Assembly (NCBI GenBank): GCA_029261295.1
Contig: JAJDBP010000030.1
Span: 1 to 56,031, forward strand
Reading direction: 5' to 3'
DNA length: 56,031 nt
From: Nitrospirales bacterium
GTDB taxonomy: Bacteria > Nitrospirota > Nitrospiria > Nitrospirales > UBA8639
A model generated the notes under the pieces. It saw only the letters and a list, made by a program, of their open reading frames with translations, was not told where the DNA came from and ran no database searches. Below, piece by piece: positions 6,529 to 14,782 of the stretch (the stretch's first letter is position 1; every line of letters starts with the position of its first letter). A program made the translations under genes and the position numbers.

Positions 6529-9036
6529 TTACCCTTCAACCTTTTCGACAAGGACCTTGAAATGTTGTTCGTCAACATCCATGGGAACTTGTTGAAGGAC
6601 CTTATGCCCATCATTTTTGAGACTGACAGGCACATTGCGAATTGGATCGCCTGCATCAAGCCAGACTTCCAACTGTTCTCCTTCGTCCATCATTTCTAAT
6701 TTCAACTTCGTTTTGACATAATTCATCGGACAGGCCACGCCTCGCAAGTCATAGACCTCAGTCTCTCCAGCGGTCGATGGTTCCGGTTGAGGCGACAAAC
6801 CATTTGTTGGCGCGGTTTCCTCTGCCCCCACTTCTGCTGGGGTAAGCTTGAGGTCCTGCCCAATTCGTTCTGTGACCGTTCGGCACACGTCGACAAACCC
6901 CTTGGCAAAGGTCAGCTTGCTTTGAGTGAAGTCTGTTGAGGCATCCTTGCTCCCAAGGTCACCAAATTTTTCGGCAACATTATGATAGTCAGCCGGCAAG
7001 AGTCCTTTGGCGCGAATCATGTCATCAAATTCTTTTAAGGTATCCGCATCGGTATTCGGATCAATCCCTTCGGTCACGAGAATCGCTTTTGCGCCAGCCA
7101 CCACTGCACGGTAGGCTTTATTAATGGCCATGGCATATTGGTGCTTTTCGACCAGTAATCGTGCTTGATACAGTTCTTGTTCGGCTTCTAAGATTCGGTT
7201 GTCGATCATTTCTAATGCACCACCAGCACATTCACCTGGCCCTAAATCCTCGACAGAAAATTCCTCATCCCCTTCCCAATCGAAATAAAATTCTTTGTCA
7301 TCCTGAAACGACGGGAGAATGGTATATGGAATCAGTTCGTCTTTCAGTTGAACTTTCCCTGTACGATTAATAAAGGCGGGGAGGGATTCTCCGTCCTTTC
7401 GTGTTCGTCGATACAGATCTAAAAGATGCTGGACCGCAGCTGGCACATTTTTCGCGGGCACTTTTACAATTAATTGTGCAATCTTTGGTGTGCCGTCGAC
7501 TTGGCCACCTAAATGCAATTCATAGACGGGGGCAATATGATCACCAATCCGTTTGCCGACTCCATGAAGGCCAATGGTCGCGATATGGTGTTGTGCACAA
7601 GAGTTGTGGCAACCACTGATTTTGACATCGACACCCTTAAGGTCATCCGGGCATTTCCCAGCTGGGAATACCTCAGCTAACGCGCGGGCGAGCCCTTTTG
7701 ACGAGGTGATTCCCAATCCACAGGTATCCGTTCCTGGGCAGGCCACAATGTCTTCAACCCCTTCGGCTCCGGGATCACCTAAGCCATGCGCCAGAAGTTC
7801 TTCATAAAAGTGAGCCAGTTGATTATCTGGAATCCATCGAACCATCATATTTTGGTTAATTGTGGTTCGAATATTTCCATTGGCGTAGCGTTCGGCTAGG
7901 TCTGCCAACACGAACATTTGTTCTGTTGTCAGGTCACCGGAACGGAGCCGAACGGCTGCTGCTTTAAATCCAGGCTGTCGTTGCGAAATGACATTCGTGG
8001 CATACCAGGCAGTAAAAGCATCTGATTCTGTTGTTGTGCCATTTTGCAAAGAACCGTTTGGCGAGCCTTGACCGTTGCTCTGTGCCGATGCCCCATTGCC
8101 GTTTTTGGTCGGCATGATCAGAGGCGGATCGTCAGGATACACGCCTGGGATTAGCCCCAGTTTCGTGGCTCCAGATTGGATCATGCTGTCATAGGTTTCT
8201 TTCCAGCGTTTTGAAAATTCCTCAAAGCCTAATTTGTCGAGCACAAACTTCATGCGAGCCTTACTGCGATTTTTGCGATTACCCAAATTATCAAATATTT
8301 TCAACATGGCTTCAATGGAGGGAATCAGTTCTTCCATTGGAACAAATTCTCGGAGTGTTTTCGCCAAACGTGGGGTGGACCCTAACCCACCACCTACTAC
8401 CATTTTGAATCCAATCACACCTTCGGCATTGCGGGCGGCTAGAAGCCCTACGTCGTGAATAGGCGTCAAGGCGCAGTCCTGTTTGCATCCCGAGAAGGCA
8501 ATTTTAAATTTCCGTGGAAGACTTTGATTTAGCGGATTTCGTAACAAATGATAGGCCACGGTTTTGGCATAGGGTGTCACGTCAAACACTTCTCCAGGGC
8601 AGACACCAGCAAGTGCACAGGCCGTGACATTTCGCACGGTATTGGCACAGGCTTCGCGAGTGGTTAAATCTACTTCTGCTAATTTCCGCATGATGATGCC
8701 CACTTGGGGAAGTGGGACAAAGTGCAATTGAATATCTTGCCGAGTCGTGACGTGACCCACCCCAGTGGCATAGGTGTCGGTGATTTCAGCCACCTGTCGT
8801 AATTGATTGGCATTCATTCCCCCAAAAGGAATTTTAATGCGGATCATTTGGACATCGGGTTGGCGCTGGCCATAAATACCGTATTGCAGACGGAAGGGTT
8901 TAAACACATCCATGGGGGTATCGCCGGATTGGACCCGAGCGACTTCATCTTCGAACGTTTCGATTTCCTCAATTATTTCCTGGGGAATCGGGATTGTCTT
9001 GATGGGTGGTCTGGTAGAGGCTGGTGACGTGCTCAT
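6529..9036 (-). CDS. Siroheme sulfite (nitrite) reductase fused to HEPN and TusA domains
   Basis: 835 residues. Residues 1-600 form the two-fold repeated hemoprotein of the sulfite/nitrite reductase family, which reduces sulfite to sulfide with six electrons; context favours sulfite. Substrate residues match E. coli CysI: Arg99 (TTRQDIQ), Arg135 (VRNV), Lys176 and Lys178 (PRKFK). The cluster/siroheme ligands Cys433, 439, 476, 480 follow the CX5C...CX3C rule. The N-terminal half also has Cys140, 146, 184, 188 in the same CX5C...CX3C spacing, which assimilatory enzymes normally lack. A Gly/Asn/Ser linker (312-338) separates the halves. Residues about 612-730 look like a HEPN domain and 760-835 a TusA domain with its sulfur-carrying Cys769 (GVACPMN). 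Start ATG after GGAGAAAG; second gene of the operon, 93 bases after the regulator. Confidence 0.9.
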   Translation of the reverse strand: MSTSPASTRPPIKTIPIPQEIIEEIETFEDEVARVQSGDTPMDVFKPFRLQYGIYGQRQPDVQMIRIKIPFGGMNANQLRQVAEITDTYATGVGHVTTRQDIQLHFVPLPQVGIIMRKLAEVDLTTREACANTVRNVTACALAGVCPGEVFDVTPYAKTVAYHLLRNPLNQSLPRKFKIAFSGCKQDCALTPIHDVGLLAARNAEGVIGFKMVVGGGLGSTPRLAKTLREFVPMEELIPSIEAMLKIFDNLGNRKNRSKARMKFVLDKLGFEEFSKRWKETYDSMIQSGATKLGLIPGVYPDDPPLIMPTKNGNGASAQSNGQGSPNGSLQNGTTTESDAFTAWYATNVISQRQPGFKAAAVRLRSGDLTTEQMFVLADLAERYANGNIRTTINQNMMVRWIPDNQLAHFYEELLAHGLGDPGAEGVEDIVACPGTDTCGLGITSSKGLARALAEVFPAGKCPDDLKGVDVKISGCHNSCAQHHIATIGLHGVGKRIGDHIAPVYELHLGGQVDGTPKIAQLIVKVPAKNVPAAVQHLLDLYRRTRKDGESLPAFINRTGKVQLKDELIPYTILPSFQDDKEFYFDWEGDEEFSVEDLGPGECAGGALEMIDNRILEAEQELYQARLLVEKHQYAMAINKAYRAVVAGAKAILVTEGIDPNTDADTLKEFDDMIRAKGLLPADYHNVAEKFGDLGSKDASTDFTQSKLTFAKGFVDVCRTVTERIGQDLKLTPAEVGAEETAPTNGLSPQPEPSTAGETEVYDLRGVACPMNYVKTKLKLEMMDEGEQLEVWLDAGDPIRNVPVSLKNDGHKVLQQVPMDVDEQHFKVLVEKVEG

Positions 9037-9129
9037 GGTCTTTCTCCAAATGGCAGATTAAATTCAGGTAAAGGTCTTTCGTGGGGATCTTTTATGATTA
9101 TGAACATATAGGGGTCCTCATGCGCCGAG

Positions 9130-9585
9130 CTAAATATGATACATCAAGCTGCGTTGGGATTCGAGTTTTTGGTGTTGGTCAACCAAAGATTGGAGTGAAA
9201 TCACTCGAAGAACGGCTTGCTCAGCTTCCTGAACCTGTTCCCAAATGGTTGACAGAATGGTGATTGAAGCCCCACGTTTTTTGGTTTGCGCCGTTAATTG
9301 TCCTGTTGTCGACGCCTTAACCTCATTTCCATTCATGGAATTGACCAATTCAGCCAATGTGATTTGATTGGGGTCTTGGGCTAGGGTATATCCACCTTGT
9401 GCACCTCGTAAGCTTCGCACGATTCCTGCCTGCTTTAATCCCTGCAATATTTGCTCAATAAATCTAGACGGGATGCCTTGGCGGGCCGCAATGGCTTTTG
9501 CCTGAAGCGGGGTATCCCTATCATGTTGAGCCAGTTCGATTGTGGCCATTATTCCGTAGGTAACCTTTATAGGAAATCTGTTCAT
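9130..9585 (-). CDS. Rrf2-family transcriptional regulator (CymR-like)
   Basis: The 151-residue protein has the Rrf2 winged helix-turn-helix at the N-terminus (VTYGIMATIELA, AARQGIPSRFIEQILQGLKQAG) and the wing motif SLRGAQGGYTLA. It contains no cysteine at all, so it cannot bind an Fe-S cluster as IscR or NsrR do. It resembles CymR, the cysteine-metabolism regulator, down to a similar C-terminal MYHI. First gene of the sulfate-reduction operon; no terminator is visible before the sulfite reductase, so it probably controls and is transcribed with it. Signal ligand unknown; CymR acts with cysteine synthase, which is not in this window. Confidence 0.88.
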   Translation of the reverse strand: MNRFPIKVTYGIMATIELAQHDRDTPLQAKAIAARQGIPSRFIEQILQGLKQAGIVRSLRGAQGGYTLAQDPNQITLAELVNSMNGNEVKASTTGQLTAQTKKRGASITILSTIWEQVQEAEQAVLRVISLQSLVDQHQKLESQRSLMYHI

Positions 9586-9594
9586 TTTTAATCC

Positions 9595-9613
9595 ATACTA
9601 AATCGATAGGAAT
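9595..9613 (-). promoter_or_regulatory. Possible Rrf2 operator in the operon leader
   Basis: On the minus strand ATTCCTATCGATTTAGTAT forms an imperfect AT-rich dyad between the -10 box and the Rrf2 start codon. Rrf2 regulators commonly bind such sites and repress their own operons. The site is proposed from position and imperfect symmetry only. Confidence 0.35.
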
Positions 9614-9619
9614 AATATA

Positions 9620-9647
9620 TTTATACTACTTCCTCAAAAAATGTCAA
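9620..9647 (-). promoter_or_regulatory. Sigma-70 promoter of the sulfate-reduction operon
   Basis: Reading the minus strand, a perfect -35 box TTGACA (9647-9642) is followed after 16 bases by TATAAA (9625-9620), about 35 bases before the ATG of the Rrf2 regulator. This is the strongest promoter match I found in the window and would drive the whole seven-gene operon. Confidence 0.7.
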
Positions 9648-9837
9648 GGATCCCAAACTCGTTAGCCTATGAGAATGAACGTCAAAACAAATAAGTCCTC
9701 TTAGTACAGCCATTTCTCAAAAGGAAATATTTATGATTGATATCTCATAACCTCTTAATTTTTAAGGAAAACACACCGATAGGGTATTTGAGTGAAGAGA
9801 AAAAGATAGAGAAGTACTGCTAATTGAGATTTAAGAC

Positions 9838-10266
9838 ATGCCTGACCAAAAAGATATTGCCGATCTCTTAGAAGAGGTTCAGTCCATTGTTCATGGGTTG
9901 AAGGATGAGAAATCTGATTTGCGAGAGCAGGTTGGAAGAGTTGAGGCACAATTATCGGTAGCGAAGGAAGAAAAAACGAAAGAAGTCAAAAAGTTACAAG
10001 ATACCAATGCTGGTTTAAGCAAGGAGTTGCAGGAGACCAAAGCTCGATTGTCTGGGGAATTACAAGATACTCAACAAAAGCTTGATCGCTTTCACCCTGA
10101 ATTGCAGAGTCTCCAAGACGAACTTCAAAACGCGGAACTTCAAAACAATATGTTGGAGATGGAATTGTCAAAGAAAAACGAAGAAATCAAAGCGCTTGAA
10201 AGCCGTCTTCGTAGTTATACGTCACTTGCCTCAAATACCTTGCCTGTTGAAGAACCAATTGCCTAA
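9838..10266 (+). CDS. Coiled-coil protein of unknown function
   Basis: A 142-residue, highly charged soluble protein. From about residue 15 to 130 it is almost wholly heptad-like (Leu, Lys, Glu, Gln), with a repeated unit around LQDTNAGLSKELQETKARL and SGELQDTQQKL, so a long parallel coiled coil is likely. There is no signal peptide, membrane helix or cysteine. The C-terminal 15 residues are less structured. It resembles small division-associated coiled coils such as ZapB in general character, but I cannot assign it to a family. It stands alone, divergent from the sulfur operon and 300 bases before the peroxiredoxin gene. Confidence 0.7.
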   Translation: MPDQKDIADLLEEVQSIVHGLKDEKSDLREQVGRVEAQLSVAKEEKTKEVKKLQDTNAGLSKELQETKARLSGELQDTQQKLDRFHPELQSLQDELQNAELQNNMLEMELSKKNEEIKALESRLRSYTSLASNTLPVEEPIA

Positions 10267-10566
10267 CCCTTTCCTCATTTAGTTCTCTCACATCCTGTTC
10301 GTTAAAATTCCCAAGGTATCTTACTGCATTGAATTCGCTTGTCCGAAAAAGCCAAAAGCTTTGGATGTCTACAATTGTAGAGAAGGCGTCCATTCAAATT
10401 TCTGGGTGTAGAATTCAGGGTATAGAAGAATGACCTGCGTGAAACATTGTAGAATGGTCAATGAGAAATGATTTAAAGTTCAAAAACCAACGAAGTCCGA
10501 GTAAAATCAGGGATTCATTTTAGATTCCTATAGAATATTGAAACATTTTCCAAACGGGAGGATTTC
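10267..10566. other. Gap between coiled-coil gene and peroxiredoxin gene
   Basis: 300 bases with no open frame worth calling. It contains a small palindrome CTACAATTGTAG near 10369-10380 and several AT-rich stretches, but no clear terminator, structured RNA or promoter with good spacing. A ribosome site (GGGAGGA) closes the gap before the ATG at 10567. Confidence 0.4.
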
Positions 10567-11196
10567 ATGTCGTCAAATGCATCATTGAGTAAGGGGAAGA
10601 AGTCTGCTGCAGCTACCTCAAAAGCAGGAGCGAAGGCAAAAGGGACCGTTAAGAAGACAGTCGCAAAAAAAGCCGCACCTTCGGCAGCTAAGAAGATCGC
10701 TTCAACGGCGTCTAAGGGAAAGGAGGCTCCTGATCAGGGGGCGCTTAAGGTTGGGGGTCGAGCTCCAGCTTTTTCTTTACCAAATGATAAAGGGAAAGTG
10801 GTGAAATTATCAGAGCTGAAAGGGAAAAAGATCGTGCTGTTCTTTTATCCGAAAGATGATACATCTGGTTGTACTAAAGAGGCCTGTTCGTTCCGAGATG
10901 GTCTCCAAGCCATTCGAAAGAAAGGAGCGGTCGTCCTTGGTGTGAGTGCTGATTCTGTTGCCTCACATCAAAAGTTTTCTCAGAAGTATGATTTTAATTT
11001 TCCATTGCTCAGTGATGAGTCCAAAGCCATGATTCAGGCCTATGGCGTGTGGAAAGAGAAGTCGATGTATGGTCGAAAATATATGGGAATTGAGCGGACG
11101 ACGGTCCTCATAGCCAAAGATGGGACCATTAGTCATGTGTTTCCCAAAGTGAAAGTTGATGGGCACTATGAGGAGGTCCTAGAGGCGTTAGGTTAA
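10567..11196 (+). CDS. bcp: Thioredoxin-dependent peroxiredoxin (Bcp/PrxQ) with a histone-H1-like N-terminal tail
   Basis: Residues about 58-209 are a PrxQ/Bcp peroxiredoxin that reduces peroxides with electrons from thioredoxin: APAFSLPNDKGKVVKLSEL, FFYPKDDTSGCTKEACSF with peroxidatic Cys102 and resolving Cys107 (CX4C), and a C-terminal KVDGHYEEVL. The first 55 residues are an extension made almost entirely of Lys, Ala, Ser and Thr (for example KKTVAKKAAPSAAKK), like bacterial histone-H1-type DNA-binding tails; normal Bcp is about 155 residues and lacks it. The tail is in frame with the ribosome site GGGAGGA before the ATG, so it is probably translated. Possible role: tethering the enzyme to DNA. 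Confidence 0.92.
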   Translation: MSSNASLSKGKKSAAATSKAGAKAKGTVKKTVAKKAAPSAAKKIASTASKGKEAPDQGALKVGGRAPAFSLPNDKGKVVKLSELKGKKIVLFFYPKDDTSGCTKEACSFRDGLQAIRKKGAVVLGVSADSVASHQKFSQKYDFNFPLLSDESKAMIQAYGVWKEKSMYGRKYMGIERTTVLIAKDGTISHVFPKVKVDGHYEEVLEALG

Positions 11197-11215
11197 AGGA
11201 ACTCAGCGGGAAGAA

Positions 11216-11686
11216 TTAAGTGGGTAGGGTCGGATTGGCTGTGGCTGCCTTGCGTTCGTGTTCATCCCCAATCTGGGAAAAGTCTTGTTCCCCAAAGATC
11301 GCATTGGTGTTCTTATAATATTTGAATTCCAGAAGATTATCGGAGGGGTCTTTTAAAAAAAAGGAGAGGTGTTCGATGGGTTTCCCGGTGAACCGGCATT
11401 GGGGATCCCGAAAAAATGTCAATCCATTCTTTTTGGCACGGTCTCGCAATTCTGCCCATTCCTCTTCCGTTTGACATACTACCCCAAAGTGCCTGGGGTA
11501 AATGTTGGTTTGGGGTGGTCCCAATTCTTCAGTGACCTGAGCCACAATTTGGTGGCCGTGAAAATTAAGCATGATGGCTACCGCTGATTGTCGTCCGATG
11601 CCACATCCCAACCCCGAGACATAAAACTCCTTGGTAGAGGCAATGTCTCGAACCGGAAAAGATAAATGAAAAAGAGAATGACTCAT
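11216..11686 (-). CDS. VOC-family (glyoxalase/bleomycin resistance-like) protein
   Basis: A 156-residue single-chain vicinal oxygen chelate protein. The opening SLFHLSFPVRDIASTKEFYV and the closing HLSFFLKDPSDNLLEFKYY give the paired beta-alpha-beta modules with metal-ligand candidates (His near the start, His in GKPIEHLSFF, Glu in LLEFK). A dioxygenase or lyase function cannot be told apart from sequence alone. A TTG six codons earlier is also in frame; I prefer the ATG at 11686, which follows TGAGGG. It converges with the peroxiredoxin gene only 19 bases away. Confidence 0.8.
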   Translation of the reverse strand: MSHSLFHLSFPVRDIASTKEFYVSGLGCGIGRQSAVAIMLNFHGHQIVAQVTEELGPPQTNIYPRHFGVVCQTEEEWAELRDRAKKNGLTFFRDPQCRFTGKPIEHLSFFLKDPSDNLLEFKYYKNTNAIFGEQDFSQIGDEHERKAATANPTLPT

Positions 11687-11840
11687 TGGGCCCTCATTAG
11701 CCAATTATGACATGTTTAACGACCGGGGGAAATAGTAGAATGTTGGATGAAGGGTAGACTAAAATATGAGGGGAAAAACAGGGCGGCCTCTGACTTTTCT
11801 TGGCGAAGAATTTGAGGAAATGAAAAAAGGAATGTCTTAG

Positions 11841-13361
11841 TTAGGCTAATTGTTCAGCCTTGAGAAACGAGGAGGTGGTAAACCGGTTTCCTCCGTGGAT
11901 TTTCGAATAATACACGGCTTCATCTGCATCCCGGAGCAGGTCAGAAAGCGTTGAGTAAACCTGTTCTGGCCCGTGCGTGGCGATGCCTAAAGAGATGGTG
12001 ACGGTTATGCTATCCTCGGTTGAGGCTTTATGAGTGGTTTCCCGAAAGGCTTTCAAAATTCTTTCGCAGACTTTTTCACCAATATCTTGTGGCGCATTCG
12101 GCAAAATTAGAACAAATTCTTCCCCACCATAACGTCCAAGACTATCTGTTCCACGAAGTTTTACCTGAAGCAGTTGGGCAGCAGATCGTAAAACCACATC
12201 TCCAATCTGATGGCCATATGTGTCATTCACAGACTTGAATTTGTCTAAATCGCAGAATACCAGGGTTAAACATTCCTTATTTTTTATTGCTGCTTCAAAG
12301 GCCGAAGCCAGAGAGGTATCTAGGTTGGCGCGGTTTAAGACACCTGTTAAGGCATCTCGACGATTGTCCTCTTCTAAGTGTTTGAATTCATAGGCCATCG
12401 TCGCATTTGATATTTGAAGTTCTTCAACTTGCTTGATGGCTTGAAGGTTCCGGATAAGCAGGGACTCTCTGGCCTGTTCAAGAATCGTTTGAGGGTTCTG
12501 CCAGAGTTGGAGATCTGTCTCAAAAAGTCTTTCCAATTCAGGCAGCTGAGTCTTCATACTTTCTAGGATCTCAATCAAGGAATCGGGAGAAAGTCCTAAT
12601 AACGATTGTGCCTCCGTTTTTATCCGTTGGATATCCCCTTCAGATGTTTCCCGAAGGAAGATTTCTGCGATACTTCCTGATAGGGATACGCAGGAGATAA
12701 AGGTTGCCAATTCATTGTGTATCGGAATTTGAGGTGAGTCCTCAATTTTGCTAACGGCAAGTCCTAACCGATCAGGGAAATTCCACTGCGTTAATAGCCA
12801 ACTTCCCACCTCTTCATGAGTAATACCCAGAACCTGATTTTCATGAGCTAGAATCTCAAGATGGTTCGATTGTGGAGAGGGAAGAGTGACATACAAATCT
12901 GGGAAGACCTGATCAAGCGCAAGCATGCCGATGTCTTGTAAAAGACCAGCCAAATATACTTCTTCGATTTCTGTAACCTGACAAACCTTGCCAAGAATTC
13001 GGCATGCCGTTCCAGCAATCAATGCGCGTTTCCAATAAAGAGAGTAGTCCAACCCGCCTTCTTTCATTGTTTGTAGGGACTGGACCAAGGTGAAAGACAG
13101 AGCAAGAGAAATGGTGGCATTTAACCCTAAGACCACAAGGGCCTGTCTGAGACTTTCGACTGTTTTGCCAAATGGATAGATGGGAGAATTGGCGGTCCGT
13201 AGTATTTTGCTCGCTAAGGCTGGATCACAATTCAGGAGGTGAAGGATGCGACCTAAATCAATGTCCGGTTCTTTTGCTAGTGAAATAATTTGAATGGCAA
13301 TCGTCGGTGGACTCGGGAGATTCTGACAGGATTTCAGTTTAGTTTCGAGTTCGGGAGTCAT
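11841..13361 (-). CDS. HDOD-GGDEF protein, diguanylate cyclase
   Basis: 506 residues. The N-terminal 270 residues are a HDOD domain (LPSPPTIAIQII, LLNCDPALASKILRTANSP, LGLNATISLALSF), a signalling version of the HD fold without the metal-binding dyad. A helical linker leads to a GGDEF domain from about residue 335 (DALTGVLNRANLD, FCDLDKFKSVNDTYGH). The active loop GGEEF near residue 410 is intact and is preceded by RGTD exactly five residues upstream, the product-inhibition I-site, so c-di-GMP synthesis is expected. There is no membrane segment; it should be cytoplasmic. Monocistronic in appearance. Confidence 0.9.
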   Translation of the reverse strand: MTPELETKLKSCQNLPSPPTIAIQIISLAKEPDIDLGRILHLLNCDPALASKILRTANSPIYPFGKTVESLRQALVVLGLNATISLALSFTLVQSLQTMKEGGLDYSLYWKRALIAGTACRILGKVCQVTEIEEVYLAGLLQDIGMLALDQVFPDLYVTLPSPQSNHLEILAHENQVLGITHEEVGSWLLTQWNFPDRLGLAVSKIEDSPQIPIHNELATFISCVSLSGSIAEIFLRETSEGDIQRIKTEAQSLLGLSPDSLIEILESMKTQLPELERLFETDLQLWQNPQTILEQARESLLIRNLQAIKQVEELQISNATMAYEFKHLEEDNRRDALTGVLNRANLDTSLASAFEAAIKNKECLTLVFCDLDKFKSVNDTYGHQIGDVVLRSAAQLLQVKLRGTDSLGRYGGEEFVLILPNAPQDIGEKVCERILKAFRETTHKASTEDSITVTISLGIATHGPEQVYSTLSDLLRDADEAVYYSKIHGGNRFTTSSFLKAEQLA

Positions 13362-13663
13362 TTCAGTTTTGCTTGTTAAGGGGGCCTATGAACGAAAAAC
13401 GTTTAGGGTCTCGTGCTCATTTGTCGGGTAGTCTTTCTAGTTTTTGGATAGGCTAATGAGAGTATGCGCTACCCTAATCTTTGACTTAATTTCGGCAAAT
13501 TCCCCCCTAATCTGAAGCTCAATGGATGCATTTGCATCATATTTTGGTATTTGGTCGGAGGGCTTTCAAAAAGGGAGAGGAGACTGGGGCAAATTCGTTC
13601 CGTGGAAGAGGGCCTCGATTTCCGATCGAATGAAAAACGGCTCCGAACGAAATTCTGACGTTT
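13362..13663. other. Gap upstream of the HDOD-GGDEF gene
   Basis: About 300 bases between two minus-strand genes. A plus-strand open frame overlaps its right half but has no family resemblance and runs antisense into the next gene, so I do not call it. No terminator or promoter with good spacing was recognised. Confidence 0.4.
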
Positions 13664-14227
13664 TCAATGGTAAAGAATGGTCTTGGCTTGTTGAGCAGGG
13701 GCGTCTTGAAATCGGTCAAGATCTAACCGGACAAAGCCCAGGCCGGCGACGCACATTTCAAAATTAGTCGAAAGCGTTTGAAATAATGAAGGAGGGTTTT
13801 TTGATTGAGGGTCTTGATGTGTTGCGACAATGCCGTACGATCGTTTGCCAGCTTTTACATAGTCGACTAAGAAATCTTTGTGATGAATCAAACCCGAGCA
13901 TTTAATGCGGCTGCAATATTCTGGGAATACGCCTGCCAAAAACAAGGTTAAATCACCGATGTGTCGGTGTATATCACATTCTTTTTCAGCTGAGGAATTT
14001 TGGCTATGTGATTCTGCCTGGTATAAGAGTTCGACTACGGTTTCGACGGGTTCGCCCTCGTGGTTAGCGATGCGGGAAAGTTGATCAGAATGGATAAACT
14101 CTAAAAGAAGATTGGCCACATAGTCGGTGACTTGAAAATCTGGCCAGCCCAGGGCCTCGGAAAAATTTCGCTCAGTTAATCGACCAAATAATTGCTTCAG
14201 CGGATGTTGATCAGGGATTGGCGTCAT
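13664..14227 (-). CDS. Conserved-looking hypothetical protein
   Basis: A 187-residue soluble protein that I do not recognise. It has a helical N-terminal half (HPLKQLFGRLTERNFSEALG, DYVANLLLEFIHSDQL), a His/Cys-containing middle (CDIHRHIGDLTLFLAG) and an end rich in hydrophobics and Asp (GFVRLDLDRF). No signal peptide or membrane helix. The start is well supported by GGAGGGAGGAGC ahead of the ATG, which argues that it is a real gene. It may be read with dtd and murJ, which lie upstream on the same strand (84-base gap). Confidence 0.7.
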   Translation of the reverse strand: MTPIPDQHPLKQLFGRLTERNFSEALGWPDFQVTDYVANLLLEFIHSDQLSRIANHEGEPVETVVELLYQAESHSQNSSAEKECDIHRHIGDLTLFLAGVFPEYCSRIKCSGLIHHKDFLVDYVKAGKRSYGIVATHQDPQSKNPPSLFQTLSTNFEMCVAGLGFVRLDLDRFQDAPAQQAKTILYH

Positions 14228-14311
14228 ATGGCTCCTCCCTCCTCTTCATCGGTTGTAGATTATCCTATGGAAGTTTCATAGATAGTTCTATCGGCCTATG
14301 GGCCCGAAGCC

Positions 14312-14776
14312 TTAACCTTTTTCTCCCTTATCTTTGGAGAGGCTATCAAGAAACAAGGTGACAGGGCCATCATTTTCCAAGTTGATCGCCATGGAGGCCC
14401 CGAAGCGGCCACTTTGGATGGCCAGACCGATAGCCTGGAATTGGTCTAGCATCATTTGGTAGAGGGGACGAGCCTCTGTAGGGGGTGCAGCGGCATCAAA
14501 ACTTGGGCGTCGGCCTTTTGCCATGTTGGCCAATAAAGTGAATTGAGAGACCAACAGGAGTTCCCCCTGAATGTCCTGAAGAGAGTGATTCATTCTTCCC
14601 GTCGAATCTCCAAAGATTCGCAACTGAGGAATTTTATCAACCATGAATTGGACATCAGAATGAGTATCACCTTTGGCAATTCCTACAAACACCAATAGGC
14701 CTTGACCAATCTTGGCAATGCATTGGTCATCGACTGAAACGGAAGCGTAGGCGACTCTTTGAATAACAGCAAGCAT
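14312..14776 (-). CDS. dtd: D-aminoacyl-tRNA deacylase
   Basis: The 154-residue enzyme removes D-amino acids (and glycine from tRNA-Ala) from tRNA, a proofreading step. It has the start MLAVIQRVAYASVSV, the substrate motif SQFTLLA near residue 79 and the NDGPVTLFLDS motif near residue 136, which together form the active site at the dimer interface; the length is normal. A Lys-rich tail follows. It begins 6 bases after murJ with AGGAAG before the ATG, so the two are co-transcribed. The plain cytoplasmic role is secure. Confidence 0.95.
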   Translation of the reverse strand: MLAVIQRVAYASVSVDDQCIAKIGQGLLVFVGIAKGDTHSDVQFMVDKIPQLRIFGDSTGRMNHSLQDIQGELLLVSQFTLLANMAKGRRPSFDAAAPPTEARPLYQMMLDQFQAIGLAIQSGRFGASMAINLENDGPVTLFLDSLSKDKGEKG

Positions 14777-14782
14777 GGCTTC

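Noticed and set aside
10369-10380. Palindrome CTACAATTGTAG as part of a structured RNA
   Set aside because: Short, AT-rich and without further paired elements around it; I could not build a 6S-like or other known fold.
13522-13767. Plus-strand open frame of 81 residues
   Set aside because: It runs antisense into the 3' end of the gene at 13664-14227 and has low-complexity sequence with no recognisable motif.
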